A stretch of 53,845 nt of DNA from an uncultured Blautia sp. (GCA_934426285.1 CAKRYE010000007.1:1-53845), one strand, 5' to 3'; shown: positions 32,006-41,194, numbered from the stretch's first letter. Notes: generated by a model from the sequence alone, not told the origin. Numbers and translations: made by a program.

Positions 32006-32034
32006 ATATTAACACATCGTTTCCATGAATGCAA
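32006..32034 (-). promoter_or_regulatory. Promoter of the first NlpC/P60 gene
   Basis: On the minus strand TTGCAT (complement of 32029-32034) is followed after 17 bases by TAATAT (complement of 32006-32011). Confidence 0.6.
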
Positions 32035-32086
32035 GGTTTTTTTATAAAATATTTTAAATTTCCGTAACATTTAGTAATGTTTACGC

Positions 32087-32122
32087 AAAAAAGCAGCCGT
32101 CCCAAAGGACAAGCTGCTTCTT
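32087..32122 (-). terminator. Terminator after the cell-wall-binding NlpC/P60 gene
   Basis: AAGCAGC pairs with GCTGCTT, and GTCC with GGAC inside, with TTTTTT following on the minus strand. Confidence 0.75.
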
Positions 32123-32159
32123 TCATTTCATATTGAATTTGAATCCATCTCTGAATTTC

Positions 32160-33638
32160 TTAGCTGAAAAGATCTGCCAGAATCTGATCTGCTGTCTTGC
32201 TCAGATATCCATCCGGATCAGAAAGTGTATTTCTGTTCCATCTGAAATAGTTTCCGTTACGGCTGTAGTTACCGCTGGATGTATGATATGCAGAACCATA
32301 TTTTGCATATCCCGGATATCTGGACATATATTTCTGTGCCAGTGCAATTGCCTGGGTTCCATATGTTCCATCCGGTGTAGGAGTTCCTGCAATCTGCACA
32401 CCTGCATTCGGTGTAGAATGAACAATCACAAGACTCTTATCACTGCACTGTCCCAAGACAATCCATACATGGCCTGCATTATAACCAATATCACCAGGTT
32501 TGAAAGTCCAGTCGGATTTTGACAGATCAGACTGTGTAAGAATGCTTCCCCAGCCCCTTGCCTTATAGGTAGATCCGACTTCTCCGGAAACAACGGTATA
32601 TCCGCTTCCAACTCCTGACTTTGTCTGCATCACCTGATATGCAGCCCAGCCAACAAAACCAGAACAGTCAAAACCTTTTGCTCTGTTTTCAGTACTCAGG
32701 TCTCTGTAATTATTATAATTATAATCTGCAGTCTGACTGTTATAGAAAGCAGTCATCGTAGGGCTGAGTCCCTTACGGGTAGAATCATTCCATCCACCGC
32801 CCCATACATAAAGGGCTTTTCCTACTGGAAGCAGTGCTCCCGCAAGATAATTCTTAATCGTCTTACTTCCGCTTGATTCCGGAGTGATCAGTAAAATACC
32901 GTTGGAATCAAAAGTATATTTCTTACCGTCAATGGTAGTCTGGCCTGTTGCCATCTCACCGGTCTTGGTATCAAAATAATATTTATTATAATTAATGGTC
33001 TGCCAGCCTGTAGCCATCTTACCGCTTCCTGTGCTGAAGTAATAGTTTTTACCATCAATCTTCTGGAAGCCCTTTGCCATGATTCCATCATCTTCTTCAA
33101 AGAATCTGGCCTCACCTTTTGTATTCTTGGCCCATCCGGTCAGCATATAACAGGCACTTGTAAAATATCTGGTGTTATTCTTACTGTCCGTCAGAAACTC
33201 CTTACATGCAGCAACACCGCTTTTACTATAGAAGTAATATTTTTTTCCATTCAGTGTCATCCACTTGGTCTGCATAAATCCTGTGGATGGATCAAAATAT
33301 CTCTTCTGATCCTTGGAATCTGTCAGCCAGCCGGTCATCATGATTCCGGCGCCTTTGCTGAAATAACGCTTTCTTCCCTTGCTGTCTGTGACCCAGCCCT
33401 TTACCTGTACGCCTGTACTTGCATTAAAATAGTACTTCTTGCCGTTCAGCTCCAGCCAGCCTTTCTGTTTAGAACCATCCTCATTTATGTAGTATGATTT
33501 ACCGTTAATCGTTACAAATCCAGTCTCTGTGTCGGCCTTAACCCGCGCAGCTGAAAAAAATACAGATACACATACAGCAAAAAACAGCAGGAACAGAAAC
33601 GCCCCCCAGGTTCTGAACTTCTTGTTTACGTTTTGCAT
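32160..33638 (-). CDS. Secreted cell-wall-binding-repeat protein with NlpC/P60-like hydrolase domain
   Basis: This 492-residue protein begins with a signal peptide (hydrophobic stretch GAFLFLLFFAVCVSVFFSA, cleavage near VKA). About ten roughly 20-residue cell-wall/choline-binding-type repeats follow (pattern GW-hxxxGKKYYFxxxxGxM, for example KGWLELNGKKYYF). The C-terminal catalytic domain carries GFDCSGFVGWAAYQ and AGHVWIVLG, the Cys and His of NlpC/P60. It would bind the cell wall or teichoic acids and cut peptidoglycan. The start is the ATG at 33638, 5 bases after GGAAGG; the upstream in-frame ATG precedes that site. It is a single-gene unit. Repeat ligand is unknown; Lachnospiraceae are not generally choline users in their walls. 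Confidence 0.87.
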   Translation of the reverse strand: MQNVNKKFRTWGAFLFLLFFAVCVSVFFSAARVKADTETGFVTINGKSYYINEDGSKQKGWLELNGKKYYFNASTGVQVKGWVTDSKGRKRYFSKGAGIMMTGWLTDSKDQKRYFDPSTGFMQTKWMTLNGKKYYFYSKSGVAACKEFLTDSKNNTRYFTSACYMLTGWAKNTKGEARFFEEDDGIMAKGFQKIDGKNYYFSTGSGKMATGWQTINYNKYYFDTKTGEMATGQTTIDGKKYTFDSNGILLITPESSGSKTIKNYLAGALLPVGKALYVWGGGWNDSTRKGLSPTMTAFYNSQTADYNYNNYRDLSTENRAKGFDCSGFVGWAAYQVMQTKSGVGSGYTVVSGEVGSTYKARGWGSILTQSDLSKSDWTFKPGDIGYNAGHVWIVLGQCSDKSLVIVHSTPNAGVQIAGTPTPDGTYGTQAIALAQKYMSRYPGYAKYGSAYHTSSGNYSRNGNYFRWNRNTLSDPDGYLSKTADQILADLFS

Positions 33639-33735
33639 ACATACCTTCCTTTTCTTTTTATTACATTTCATTATGTTTCATTTTCATGTTCAGAAATGTA
33701 AAGTCTTTACAATGTTGTTACGTTTGTATGACCCT

Positions 33736-33764
33736 ATTATATTACAGCTTCAACATACAGTCAA
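33736..33764 (-). promoter_or_regulatory. Promoter of the cell-wall-binding hydrolase gene
   Basis: On the minus strand TTGACT (complement of 33759-33764) is followed after 17 bases by a perfect TATAAT (complement of 33736-33741). Confidence 0.75.
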
Positions 33765-33820
33765 CATTGAAGTAAAAATATGTTAAATTTTCACTAAATC
33801 ATCACAGGTTTTTTCAGCAA

Positions 33821-33858
33821 AAAAGAGACAAAGCTCACAAAAAAGCCTTGTCTCTTTT
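33821..33858 (-). terminator. Terminator after ddh
   Basis: AAAAGAGACAA(A/G)GC pairs with GC(C)TTGTCTCTTTT around an A-rich loop, 5 bases past the ddh stop. Confidence 0.8.
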
Positions 33859-33863
33859 CGATT

Positions 33864-34850
33864 TTACAGCAGATGTTTTCTCAATTCAGCCCCATCGGCA
33901 GAACTTAAATATGCAGGAGCTACGTCAAATACTGTCTTAGCGCCTGTCTGACCTTCTTTATTCATACGGTATGCTGCCCTCGCATAAGCAACCAGTACAG
34001 AAGAAGTAAACTCCGGATTTGAATCCAGTTTCAGACTGTATTCAATCACATGATTGTTCTCATTATTCCATCCAGTTTTTCCGGAGCGGATCACGAAACC
34101 ACCATGGGGGATTCCACTGTGATCACGCTTCAGCTCTTCTTCAGAAATAAAATGTACAGTTGTGTCGTAATCTGAGAAATAATTCGGCATAGTCTTAATA
34201 TCGTTCTCGATCTGTGCCAGATCTGCACCTTCCTCTGCAACTACGAAGCACTCTCTTGTATGTTTCTGTCTTGTTGTAAGCTCTGGATTCTCTCCGTTTC
34301 TTACTGCTTCCAGTGCCGCTTCAACAGGAATTGTGTACTGTTTTGCATCTTTTACGCCTTTAATACGGCGTACTGCATCTGAATGTCCCTGGCTTACACC
34401 CTTGCCCCAGAATGTGTAATCTTTTCCATTTGTAAGAATTGCATTTGCGTAGAGACGGTTCAGGGAGAACATTCCCGGATCCCAGCCTACTGAAATAATA
34501 CCGATATGACCGCTTTCTTTTGCTGCCGCATCTACTGCATCAAAATGTTCCGGAATTCTTGCATGTGTATCAAAGCTGTCAATTACGTTAAACATCTTTG
34601 CATATTCCGGTGTCTGTTTCGGAAGATCTGTTGCACTTCCACCACAGATAATAAGAACATCAATCTTATCTTTCATTTTCTCAGCATCACTGACAGAATA
34701 TACTGTTGCTGTCTCTGTAAGAATCTTAACGGTTTCCGGAGCACGACGTGTAAACACAGCCACAAGCTCCAGATCCGGATTATGTTTGATTGCGCACTCT
34801 ACACCACGGCCAAGATTGCCGTAGCCCAAAATACCAATACGAATACTCAT
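33864..34850 (-). CDS. ddh: meso-Diaminopimelate D-dehydrogenase
   Basis: This 328-residue protein matches Ddh (usual length about 326). It has N-terminal Rossmann RIGILGYGNLGRGVE, VFTRRAP, CGGSATDLP, SVGWDPGMFSLNR, and WGKGVSQGHSDAVRRI, the substrate-binding loop characteristic of the family. It makes meso-diaminopimelate in one step from tetrahydrodipicolinate, ammonia and NADPH, a short route to lysine and peptidoglycan precursors. The start is the ATG at 34850, 8 bases after AGGAGG; the upstream in-frame ATG lies before that site. It is a single-gene unit with its own promoter and terminator, next to cell-wall hydrolases. Confidence 0.94.
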   Translation of the reverse strand: MSIRIGILGYGNLGRGVECAIKHNPDLELVAVFTRRAPETVKILTETATVYSVSDAEKMKDKIDVLIICGGSATDLPKQTPEYAKMFNVIDSFDTHARIPEHFDAVDAAAKESGHIGIISVGWDPGMFSLNRLYANAILTNGKDYTFWGKGVSQGHSDAVRRIKGVKDAKQYTIPVEAALEAVRNGENPELTTRQKHTRECFVVAEEGADLAQIENDIKTMPNYFSDYDTTVHFISEEELKRDHSGIPHGGFVIRSGKTGWNNENNHVIEYSLKLDSNPEFTSSVLVAYARAAYRMNKEGQTGAKTVFDVAPAYLSSADGAELRKHLL

Positions 34851-34929
34851 TATAATTTCCTCCTGTAACCTTTCTTCTATTATATCGCAGCTATTTCCTG
34901 TTATCACGGCTGCGCATTATCACTTCACT

Positions 34930-34958
34930 ATAGTAATATTTTCCATTTTGATTGTCAA
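34930..34958 (-). promoter_or_regulatory. Promoter of ddh
   Basis: On the minus strand a perfect TTGACA (complement of 34953-34958) is followed after 17 bases by TACTAT (complement of 34930-34935). Confidence 0.65.
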
Positions 34959-35005
34959 TCCATTAATGGAAGTTTTATAATCCAGTAACCAGTTTGTTAC
35001 AAGAA

Positions 35006-35641
35006 TCAACAACAAAATACGCCTCCACCTGGACAGCAAAGACTGCAGGCCAGATTTGCCAGACAAAGCTTCATGCAATAATCATCTCCGCCGGTCGGCA
35101 TACCTCCAAAAGGATTCTGCATTTCCCGGTACCAGCTGCCGCCCCCTTCCATTCGCTGAAGAAGCATCTGATACTGCATATTATCCGGTTCCAGACGGAC
35201 TGCCTCCCTGATATCGCTGAGAGCGTTCACATTATTTCCAAGCCCCATATTTGCCATTGATGAAAGGTAATACCACTGACCATTACGCTGGGAGAGAGAC
35301 TGCAGCACATTCATAGCCTCTCGGAAGTGACTGCTCTGGATATAATTTGCCGCCGCCTGCCTGCGAACACTTTCCTCATCCTGATAAGCATTGCCAGAAT
35401 TTCCGGAATAACCGCCAAATCCACTATAGGAGCCACCATAACTGCTTCCCTGTTCCCTTTCCCGCATGATCTGTTCATAGGCCTGCTGGACCTGTTTAAA
35501 CTTCTCCTCAGCCTGTTCCCTGTTGGGATTATTAATATTTGCATCCGGATGATATTTGCGGCTCATCCGGCGGTATGCTTTTTTTATCTCATCATCTGAC
35601 GCATCCCGGGACACTCCCAGCACACTGTACGGATCAATCAT
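35006..35641 (-). CDS. J-domain (DnaJ-like) protein with Cys-rich tail
   Basis: This 211-residue protein starts with a J-domain (residues 1-65): [20 protein letters not shown] and the HPD tripeptide at 31-33 (KYHPD). A Gly/Ser/Tyr-rich linker and a TPR-like helical region (about 105-175) follow. The last 25 residues contain six cysteines ([15 protein letters not shown] then FCC). J-domains stimulate DnaK; the tail may bind metal, be lipidated or insert in the membrane. The start is the ATG at 35641, 7 bases after AGGGGAG. It overlaps the upstream DUF5685 gene by 8 bases, so the two are translationally coupled. Confidence 0.85.
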   Translation of the reverse strand: MIDPYSVLGVSRDASDDEIKKAYRRMSRKYHPDANINNPNREQAEEKFKQVQQAYEQIMREREQGSSYGGSYSGFGGYSGNSGNAYQDEESVRRQAAANYIQSSHFREAMNVLQSLSQRNGQWYYLSSMANMGLGNNVNALSDIREAVRLEPDNMQYQMLLQRMEGGGSWYREMQNPFGGMPTGGDDYCMKLCLANLACSLCCPGGGVFCC

Positions 35642-36479
35642 GTTTTTTCTCCCCTGCTTCCCTTCGTTTTCTGGCAATCGCCTCAAAACGACACCACACA
35701 CCGGAATAAAGAATATTTCTCAAAATATCGGTATACTTTATAATAGGAAGCTTTTCAAATTCTCTGCAGGCCTGAGCCATCATCATGACCAAAAGCTGCC
35801 GTACCTGCTCATCAAACCCTTTCATTATATATTTTTCTGCAAAAGGGTTGTAATTTCCATTTTTTACATCTTTTTCCACATCATCATAGGCATCCAGAAT
35901 ATAAATAAATTTCCCAAGATAAAATCCCATTCTGCGCAGAGAGCCTTCCCACACATCCTTTTTCCAGGCAAAAATCTCCTCCATGATCCGGCCAAAACAA
36001 CCTGACATTTTGTCAATATCTGTTTCTCCTGCCTTTTCCATCTGAGATAATTTTTCAAGTAATTTCCTGATTTTCTCTGCTTTCTCCGGATACCGGTGGC
36101 TCAGCCGGTTATTTTTCCTCTGCAGAATTTTCCCATATCCCAATGCAGCAAACTTTTTCTCATCTTCCCAGTCATCCATACATTTATAATAAGTGAGAAG
36201 AACATTCATATCTGCTCCATATTCTGTGGCTGCATTTTTGCGAACTGGCTGTCTGCATACAGGATGGATCACACATCTGGTTGTTCCCTTTTGAGTCGGT
36301 GGTTCATAAAGCGCACTGAGAAGCACGACCACAAAAGTCATATCATAAGTCAGGGTAATCTGTCCGGATATCCCATATTTTTCTCTCAGCTCCCTGCAGA
36401 GACCGCAGTAAAAGGATCGATACAGATCAAAATCCTTAAACCTGATCTCCGGTTTATTCATTACCACATAGCCAAACAT
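35634..36479 (-). CDS. DUF5685 family protein
   Basis: This 281-residue protein begins [17 protein letters not shown] and has [15 protein letters not shown] plus [10 protein letters not shown], four cysteines that could hold a metal or Fe-S cluster. The remainder is mainly helical with [17 protein letters not shown], a motif recalling polyprenyl-synthase-like helices. I recognise it as the DUF5685 family of Clostridia, function unknown. The start is the ATG at 36479 with AGAGGAAA upstream, two bases before the end of the Zn-ribbon gene. It overlaps the J-domain gene downstream. The three genes form a tight operon, so the protein is a plausible client or partner of the J-protein. Confidence 0.75.
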   Translation of the reverse strand: MFGYVVMNKPEIRFKDFDLYRSFYCGLCRELREKYGISGQITLTYDMTFVVVLLSALYEPPTQKGTTRCVIHPVCRQPVRKNAATEYGADMNVLLTYYKCMDDWEDEKKFAALGYGKILQRKNNRLSHRYPEKAEKIRKLLEKLSQMEKAGETDIDKMSGCFGRIMEEIFAWKKDVWEGSLRRMGFYLGKFIYILDAYDDVEKDVKNGNYNPFAEKYIMKGFDEQVRQLLVMMMAQACREFEKLPIIKYTDILRNILYSGVWCRFEAIARKRREAGEKKHD

Positions 36480-36480
36480 T

Positions 36481-36891
36481 TTATTTCCTCTTGATAAACT
36501 TCCTGTGACACTTCGGGCATTCAATTTCTATCTTCTGACCATTTCCTCTGGGAATGCGAATCTTTTGTCCGCAACCCGGGCAGGTGTAAATATGATGGGT
36601 TTTTCTCTGCTCCATCATACGCTTTTCTTTCATGAAACGGCCACGGATATTCTGGGTCATTGCCAGATATTTCTGATTTTCAGCATAACGCTTCTGAATA
36701 TTTCTGGATAAAATTCTGACATAGGTATATATGATCAGTACAAAGCCCAACAGATCTAAGACTCCGCCTGCCATATTTCTTCTGCAGAAAGATCCGATTA
36801 CAACAATAAAAAGCGCCACACCCAGGGTAAATCTTGATAACTGGTCTACACCATAACGTCCCTGCATAAATTTATTCAGTTTGTCTCTCAT
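36481..36891 (-). CDS. Small membrane protein with C-terminal zinc ribbon
   Basis: This 136-residue protein has two hydrophobic segments (about 20-38 and 42-60), a basic helical stretch, then a zinc ribbon: CPGCGQKIRIPRG and ECPKCHRKFIKRK (two CxxC pairs). The ribbon would lie in the cytoplasm. No specific function is known. The start ATG at 36891 follows GAGG with 5-base spacing. It is the first gene of the Zn-ribbon/DUF5685/J-domain operon. Confidence 0.78.
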   Translation of the reverse strand: MRDKLNKFMQGRYGVDQLSRFTLGVALFIVVIGSFCRRNMAGGVLDLLGFVLIIYTYVRILSRNIQKRYAENQKYLAMTQNIRGRFMKEKRMMEQRKTHHIYTCPGCGQKIRIPRGNGQKIEIECPKCHRKFIKRK

Positions 36892-36960
36892 CCTTACCTC
36901 TTTTCAAGTCTCTCTGAAATCCCTTAGGGATTTATGCCTGTTCAGCAGCAAAAGTACGCC

Positions 36961-37467
36961 TTATTCTCTCACAAGAACCTTCTGAATTTCAGCAATATAC
37001 ATTGTATGATAATCCTTCTGTGGATACCATTTTGTATCATGCTCTGCCTCATCAAAGCATTCCGGCTTAATGGTATCATGATACATTTTTTTACATACCA
37101 TAATCATATCTGCCTCCTGGATCCCTGCTGTTTCATCTACAAAATAAGGAGTCAGTCCAGCCTCTGTGATCTTATCAATTCCCTTTCCGGAAACAGTTCC
37201 GCAGTAATTCAGAGCCTTACGATAAGCCTCTCCCAGCACAGAAATCGTAAAGGTTTCCTCCCTGTCTACAAATTCCTTTGTATATCTCTGAGGGCGGATA
37301 TAAACAGTTACTGCATTTTTTCCCCACATAACGCCCATGGCACCCCAGCTAGCTGTCATTGTGTTGCATTTTTCCTCATTTCCTGCTGTGATCAGCAGCC
37401 ATTCCTTACCAATCTTGGTAAACGGATTCATTGTCAGTTCTTCTGGTTTCACTTCTCTAAAGCTCAT
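36961..37467 (-). CDS. Flavin reductase family protein (FMN-binding split barrel)
   Basis: This 168-residue protein has the FMN-binding split-barrel pattern: KIGKEWLLITAGNEEKCNTM, TASWGAMGVMWGKNAV, IRPQRYTKEFVD and FTISVLGEAYRKAL. Members reduce free flavin or carry FMN for partner enzymes; the partner is not evident here. The start ATG at 37467 follows AGAGGAAA. It lies 16 bases after the rRNA methyltransferase gene upstream, so it is in the same transcript. A palindrome, AAATCCCTTAGGGATTT, lies after its stop at 36921-36937 without a T run. Confidence 0.85.
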   Translation of the reverse strand: MSFREVKPEELTMNPFTKIGKEWLLITAGNEEKCNTMTASWGAMGVMWGKNAVTVYIRPQRYTKEFVDREETFTISVLGEAYRKALNYCGTVSGKGIDKITEAGLTPYFVDETAGIQEADMIMVCKKMYHDTIKPECFDEAEHDTKWYPQKDYHTMYIAEIQKVLVRE

Positions 37468-37483
37468 TTATTTTTCCTCTCTT

Positions 37484-38686
37484 TCATCTGTCATTACAAA
37501 CCTGGAAGATATAAAATTTCAAATAATAGGATTCATCTGCAGACCACAGGATGGGATGATCCGGTGCCTGAGTCCTGTACTCTACCTGGCGCAGTCTCTT
37601 ATGTACATTTTTTGCTGCCTGTCCGATGGTTCTGGTGAACAATTCATAATCCATAAAATGGGAACAGGAGCAGGTTGCCAGAAAGCCTCCGTCCTTCACC
37701 AGCTTCATAGCCCGAAGATTAATCTCCCGGTATCCCTTTACTGCATTTTTTATAGAATTTCTGGATTTTGTAAAGGCCGGCGGATCCAGGATCACTACAT
37801 CAAACTTCTCGCCCTTCTCCTCCAGCTCCGGAAGAAGCTCAAATACATCCTCACAGATAAATTTTACTCTGTCTGATAATCCATTTAACGCTGCATTTGC
37901 CGTAGCCTGATCTACAGCCAGCTGGGAAGCATCCACACCTGTCACACTGGCAGCGCCTGCAATTCCCGCATTTAATGCAAAGGAACCGGTATGGGTAAAG
38001 CAATCCAGCACTTTTGCGCCCTTACACAGCTTCTGGATGGCAAGTCTGTTATATTTCTGATCCAGGAAAAATCCTGTTTTCTGACCGTCTTTTACATCTA
38101 CTTCATATTTGACGTCGTTTTCCTCAATCTGTACCAGGGTAGGAAATTCCGGTCCGATAAAGCCCTTGACCAGTTCCATTCCTTCCTGTCTGCGGACCTT
38201 CACATCACTTCGCTCATAAACTCCACGGATTATGATACCGTCCTCAGCCAGTACTTTTTTCAAAAGTTCAACAATCTGTTCCTTATAACGGTCAATTCCC
38301 AGAGCCAGGGACTGAACCACCAGCACATCGGAAAACTTATCCACTACAATTCCCGGCAGAAAATCTGCTTCTGCAAAAATAAGTCTGCAGCTTCCTGTAT
38401 CCACTACCTTCTTACGGTATTCCCATGCATCCCTCACACGTTTTTCAAGAAATTCCTCATCAATCTCCTGCCTCTCATCTCTGGTAAAAAGACGCACTGC
38501 AATTTTGGAATTTGTATTGATAAATCCCTTTCCCATGGGATATCCATCGAAATCATGAACCAGTACAGTATCTCCATTTACAAAGCTGCCCATGATCGTA
38601 TCTATTTCATTATCAAAAATCCACATACCTCCGGATTTCAGAAGTCTGCCTTCACCCTTTTTCAGGGTTACCACTGCAAAACCCAT
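37484..38686 (-). CDS. rlmI: RlmI-like class I SAM-dependent rRNA methyltransferase with PUA domain
   Basis: This 400-residue protein has an N-terminal PUA-like domain (VTLKKGEGRLLKSGGMWIF) and a central EEHEE-type region (GIVVDKFSDVLVVQS). A Rossmann methyltransferase follows: VKDGQKTGFFLDQKYNR, VLDCFTHTGSFALNAG, and VILDPPAFTKSR. That DGQKTGFFLDQ run is diagnostic of the RlmI/YccW group, which makes m5C1962 in 23S rRNA. Exact target here is inferred from homology. The start ATG at 38686 follows AGGAGG. It leads a two-gene unit with the flavin reductase. Confidence 0.88.
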   Translation of the reverse strand: MGFAVVTLKKGEGRLLKSGGMWIFDNEIDTIMGSFVNGDTVLVHDFDGYPMGKGFINTNSKIAVRLFTRDERQEIDEEFLEKRVRDAWEYRKKVVDTGSCRLIFAEADFLPGIVVDKFSDVLVVQSLALGIDRYKEQIVELLKKVLAEDGIIIRGVYERSDVKVRRQEGMELVKGFIGPEFPTLVQIEENDVKYEVDVKDGQKTGFFLDQKYNRLAIQKLCKGAKVLDCFTHTGSFALNAGIAGAASVTGVDASQLAVDQATANAALNGLSDRVKFICEDVFELLPELEEKGEKFDVVILDPPAFTKSRNSIKNAVKGYREINLRAMKLVKDGGFLATCSCSHFMDYELFTRTIGQAAKNVHKRLRQVEYRTQAPDHPILWSADESYYLKFYIFQVCNDR

Positions 38687-38752
38687 ATTTTATCCTCCTG
38701 TTGCTCATAAACAATCCGTAATAAACTCTTTCTTCTTTCACTTTTACGATTC

Positions 38753-38758
38753 ATTCTA
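38753..38758 (-). promoter_or_regulatory. Candidate extended -10 of the rlmI unit
   Basis: On the minus strand TGTTAGAAT gives an extended -10 box about 65 bases upstream of the start; no convincing -35 box is seen. Confidence 0.35.
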
Positions 38759-38806
38759 ACACAGAACTTTATTTTTTTCTACCCATTGTTTGTACACGTC
38801 CAAAAT

Positions 38807-38848
38807 GCAAAAAGCAGCCAGTGAAATTTCTATTCCACTGACTGCCTT
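38807..38848 (-). terminator. Terminator after the GNAT gene
   Basis: GCAG(C)CAGTG pairs with CACTG(A)CTGC, followed on the minus strand by TTTTTG. It lies just after the acetyltransferase stop. Confidence 0.7.
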
Positions 38849-38851
38849 TCT

Positions 38852-39364
38852 TTATCTCCTGTGTTCCTTCAAAAGAATACAGCGTTCCAGTCCACCGTAG
38901 CATCTGGCAATCTTTTTTACCTGATAGCCATGGCTCTCCATATTATGTCTGCTAAATCTGTTCTCCGGATGAACAGTACACATCAGATATACAAATCTGT
39001 CCGGATCCAGCAGATTTTCTGCAGCTTCCAGCATTCTGCCCTGAAGTCCATTCCCCCGGAAAGCGTTATCCACTGCTGCCGAATCCATCACTGCCACCTG
39101 AGACAACTGTCCGTCATCAAATCCCAGGTAAGTTCCCAGATTATCATCCTTATCCGGATATTTGATAATAAAAAATCCTGCAATCTCTCCATCTGAAGCT
39201 TCTGCCACTACAATAAATCCCTTCTGCTCCAAATGTGCTCTTACATAAGCCTCATCATCTGCCACAAACCAGTCCGGATGAATATGACATGTTCCAACCT
39301 GCTCCATGATCCGCATAATCCCCCGGACATCTGCAGGCTCTGCTTTTCTGATCTGAAACTCCAT
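38852..39364 (-). CDS. GNAT-family N-acetyltransferase
   Basis: This 170-residue protein has the GNAT fold: IRKAEPADVRGIMRIMEQ at the start, GEIAGFFIIKYP in the central strand, and VDNAFRGNGLQGRMLEAAE as the acetyl-CoA pyrophosphate loop. A late SRHNMESHGYQVKKIAR motif follows. The substrate cannot be predicted. The start ATG at 39364 follows AAGGAC. It begins 10 bases after the stop of the DUF1002 gene and ends at a terminator, so the two form an operon. Confidence 0.85.
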   Translation of the reverse strand: MEFQIRKAEPADVRGIMRIMEQVGTCHIHPDWFVADDEAYVRAHLEQKGFIVVAEASDGEIAGFFIIKYPDKDDNLGTYLGFDDGQLSQVAVMDSAAVDNAFRGNGLQGRMLEAAENLLDPDRFVYLMCTVHPENRFSRHNMESHGYQVKKIARCYGGLERCILLKEHRR

Positions 39365-39374
39365 AAGTCCTTAC

Positions 39375-40937
39375 TTATTCCTCAACCTCTGCCTCTTCAG
39401 CAGCATCTGTACCATCTTCATTCTCCACAGCTGCTTCTTCACTGGTCTGTACTGTCTCATTGTACAGCTTCTGGAAGAATTTCATGGTATCATCATACAG
39501 AGTCTGTCTGTCTTCATCTGTAAGTTCGCTAAGCTCAGGAGCTGCCTGTACTCCTTCACTTAATCCAAAAATATCTTTCAGTGCCTTATCCATCATATTC
39601 AACTCAGGAGTCATATAAAGCTCTGTACCGTCTTCATGGTAGGACTCAGTTCCCTGTTTCAGTACATCCAGATATGCTTTCTCTACATCCTTAGAAAGAG
39701 TTGCTCCGTTTTCTGCATCCAGCACAACTGTGGAAACTGCAGTATCATCACCCATAGCAGTCTGAAGTGAAGCTGCATCTCCCTCGTACTCGCCCTTACA
39801 GAAGGTCTCTGTCTGGGTAAATAATGCTTTCTGATCCTCTGTCAGAGAGGAGGTATCCAGTTCATCTGCTGTATCTGCAGTTTCACTGCCATCAAGGGAT
39901 CCGTCTGTATCCTCACTGCCGTCCCAGTCCTCATTATCCATATCTTCTGTATCAGAGGAATCTTCGTTCTGTCCGTCTGCGCTGCCTGTGTTCATACCTG
40001 TTTCCTGTTCCAGAGTGGTATCCTCTGTGGAGCTCTCCAGTACATCTCCTCCAAGCACACTGTTATCTACGCTTCCCAGAATGTCATCTCCATCTGCGGA
40101 ATCCCCTGCATTTACAGTATCATCTTCCTCTTCGTCCACTTCACCGATCTCATCACTGTTTCCGGAAGTATTCTGATTCACCTGTTCCAGAGTTGCTTTT
40201 ACATCGTCATAATCATAATCCTGCTGTGCAATCTGCTCCAGAAGCTCTACGATCTTGTTGATCTGGTCAGAATCCAGAGTTACATTATTCTGCTGAGCCA
40301 CATTCACTACAATATTATAGATATCATCTGCATTCTGTACATTGTTCTGAATGACCTGCATCTTGGAATTGTTCATAACAGTAGTTGCATCATTCTTGCC
40401 TACCTCATCAGCCAGATTTCCTGTCACTACCATTTCCTCTGTTGCCAGTTCCTTCTTGGTGCTGTCCAGCTGCTCGCCTGTGGCAGTCTCATAAGCCATC
40501 TGGATTCCTGTCAGTGCGCCTGTACCGGAAACCTCAAAAGGACATGCTGCAACAACTTCACAATTCTTTACACCTGAAGTAGAAAGAGATGTAGCGATCA
40601 TATTACAGGTTACCCAGTTCAGGTTTGCTGTACGGACTTTAATTCCGCCGGATGTAGTTGGCTTTACATAAGCACAGCTCACTGTCCTGGTTCCGATCTG
40701 CTCAATCGGAACGTATGCGCTCAGATGATCTCTCTCGTCCTGATTGGTGATTGTCAGGATCTGTACCTGATCACTGCTTACATTAAAATATTTCATCATA
40801 GTATTCTTCTGTGCATCTGTAAGGTCAGCACCCAGTGTTACAACCTTCATGGAATCTGCCATTGTCGGTATTGTGGTCCCGGAAACCACCAGACATGCAC
40901 TGCAGAGCAATGCACCTAATTTCTTAATGTTTTTCAT
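39375..40937 (-). CDS. Secreted DUF1002 family protein with acidic central region
   Basis: This 520-residue protein has a signal peptide (MKNIKKLGALLCSACLVVSG, cleavage near TMA-D). A DUF1002 domain (about 30-260) follows, with KVVTLGADLTDAQKNTMMKYF and GIKVRTANLNWVTCNMIA. A very acidic, Asp/Glu/Ser/Thr-rich stretch (about 265-365) precedes a helical C-terminal region. DUF1002 proteins are common in Firmicutes and exported; their role is unknown. The start ATG at 40937 follows GGGAGG. An extended -10 (TGTTATAAT, complement of 40993-41001) lies upstream. The acidic linker suggests surface exposure or calcium binding, which is speculative. Confidence 0.82.
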   Translation of the reverse strand: MKNIKKLGALLCSACLVVSGTTIPTMADSMKVVTLGADLTDAQKNTMMKYFNVSSDQVQILTITNQDERDHLSAYVPIEQIGTRTVSCAYVKPTTSGGIKVRTANLNWVTCNMIATSLSTSGVKNCEVVAACPFEVSGTGALTGIQMAYETATGEQLDSTKKELATEEMVVTGNLADEVGKNDATTVMNNSKMQVIQNNVQNADDIYNIVVNVAQQNNVTLDSDQINKIVELLEQIAQQDYDYDDVKATLEQVNQNTSGNSDEIGEVDEEEDDTVNAGDSADGDDILGSVDNSVLGGDVLESSTEDTTLEQETGMNTGSADGQNEDSSDTEDMDNEDWDGSEDTDGSLDGSETADTADELDTSSLTEDQKALFTQTETFCKGEYEGDAASLQTAMGDDTAVSTVVLDAENGATLSKDVEKAYLDVLKQGTESYHEDGTELYMTPELNMMDKALKDIFGLSEGVQAAPELSELTDEDRQTLYDDTMKFFQKLYNETVQTSEEAAVENEDGTDAAEEAEVEE

Positions 40938-41040
40938 ATTATAACCTCCCTGTGTTTAAACAAAAGACCTCAAGTTCTTTTTCGTGGCTTTCATTATAAC
41001 ATATTTTTATTATAATTTGTATTTCTAATTTAATCGAATT

Positions 41041-41128
41041 AATCAAGTCCCCTGCTTCAATTGCGAAAAGCAATAGGCAGTGGGTGGGGACTTGATTGTA
41101 TCAGGAGGAGTGCAAGCTCCTTCTGATA
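41041..41128. repeat. Two palindromes of an intergenic repeat cluster
   Basis: AATCAAGTCCCC (41041-41052) pairs perfectly with GGGGACTTGATT (41086-41097). TATCAG(G)AGGAG pairs with CTCCT(T)CTGATA (41099-41128). The segment AAGTCCCCTGCTTCAATTGCGAA also forms most of the terminator at 4245-4299 (minus strand). No gene is present in 40938-41356. Confidence 0.65.
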
Positions 41129-41194
41129 AACTGCGGAGCAGTTATTCGGTTATGAGCAAGTAGCGAAGCGGATTGCGAATATCCGCTTGAATAG
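41126..41194 (-). repeat. Dispersed palindromic repeat, copy B (69 bp, perfect inverted partner at 46168-46236)
   Basis: All 69 bases are the exact reverse complement of 46168-46236. The unit holds two hairpins: AAGCGGAT/ATCCGCTT and AACCGAATA(A)CTGC paired with GCAGTTTAT. It lies between the divergent DUF1002 and small membrane protein genes. Confidence 0.85.
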
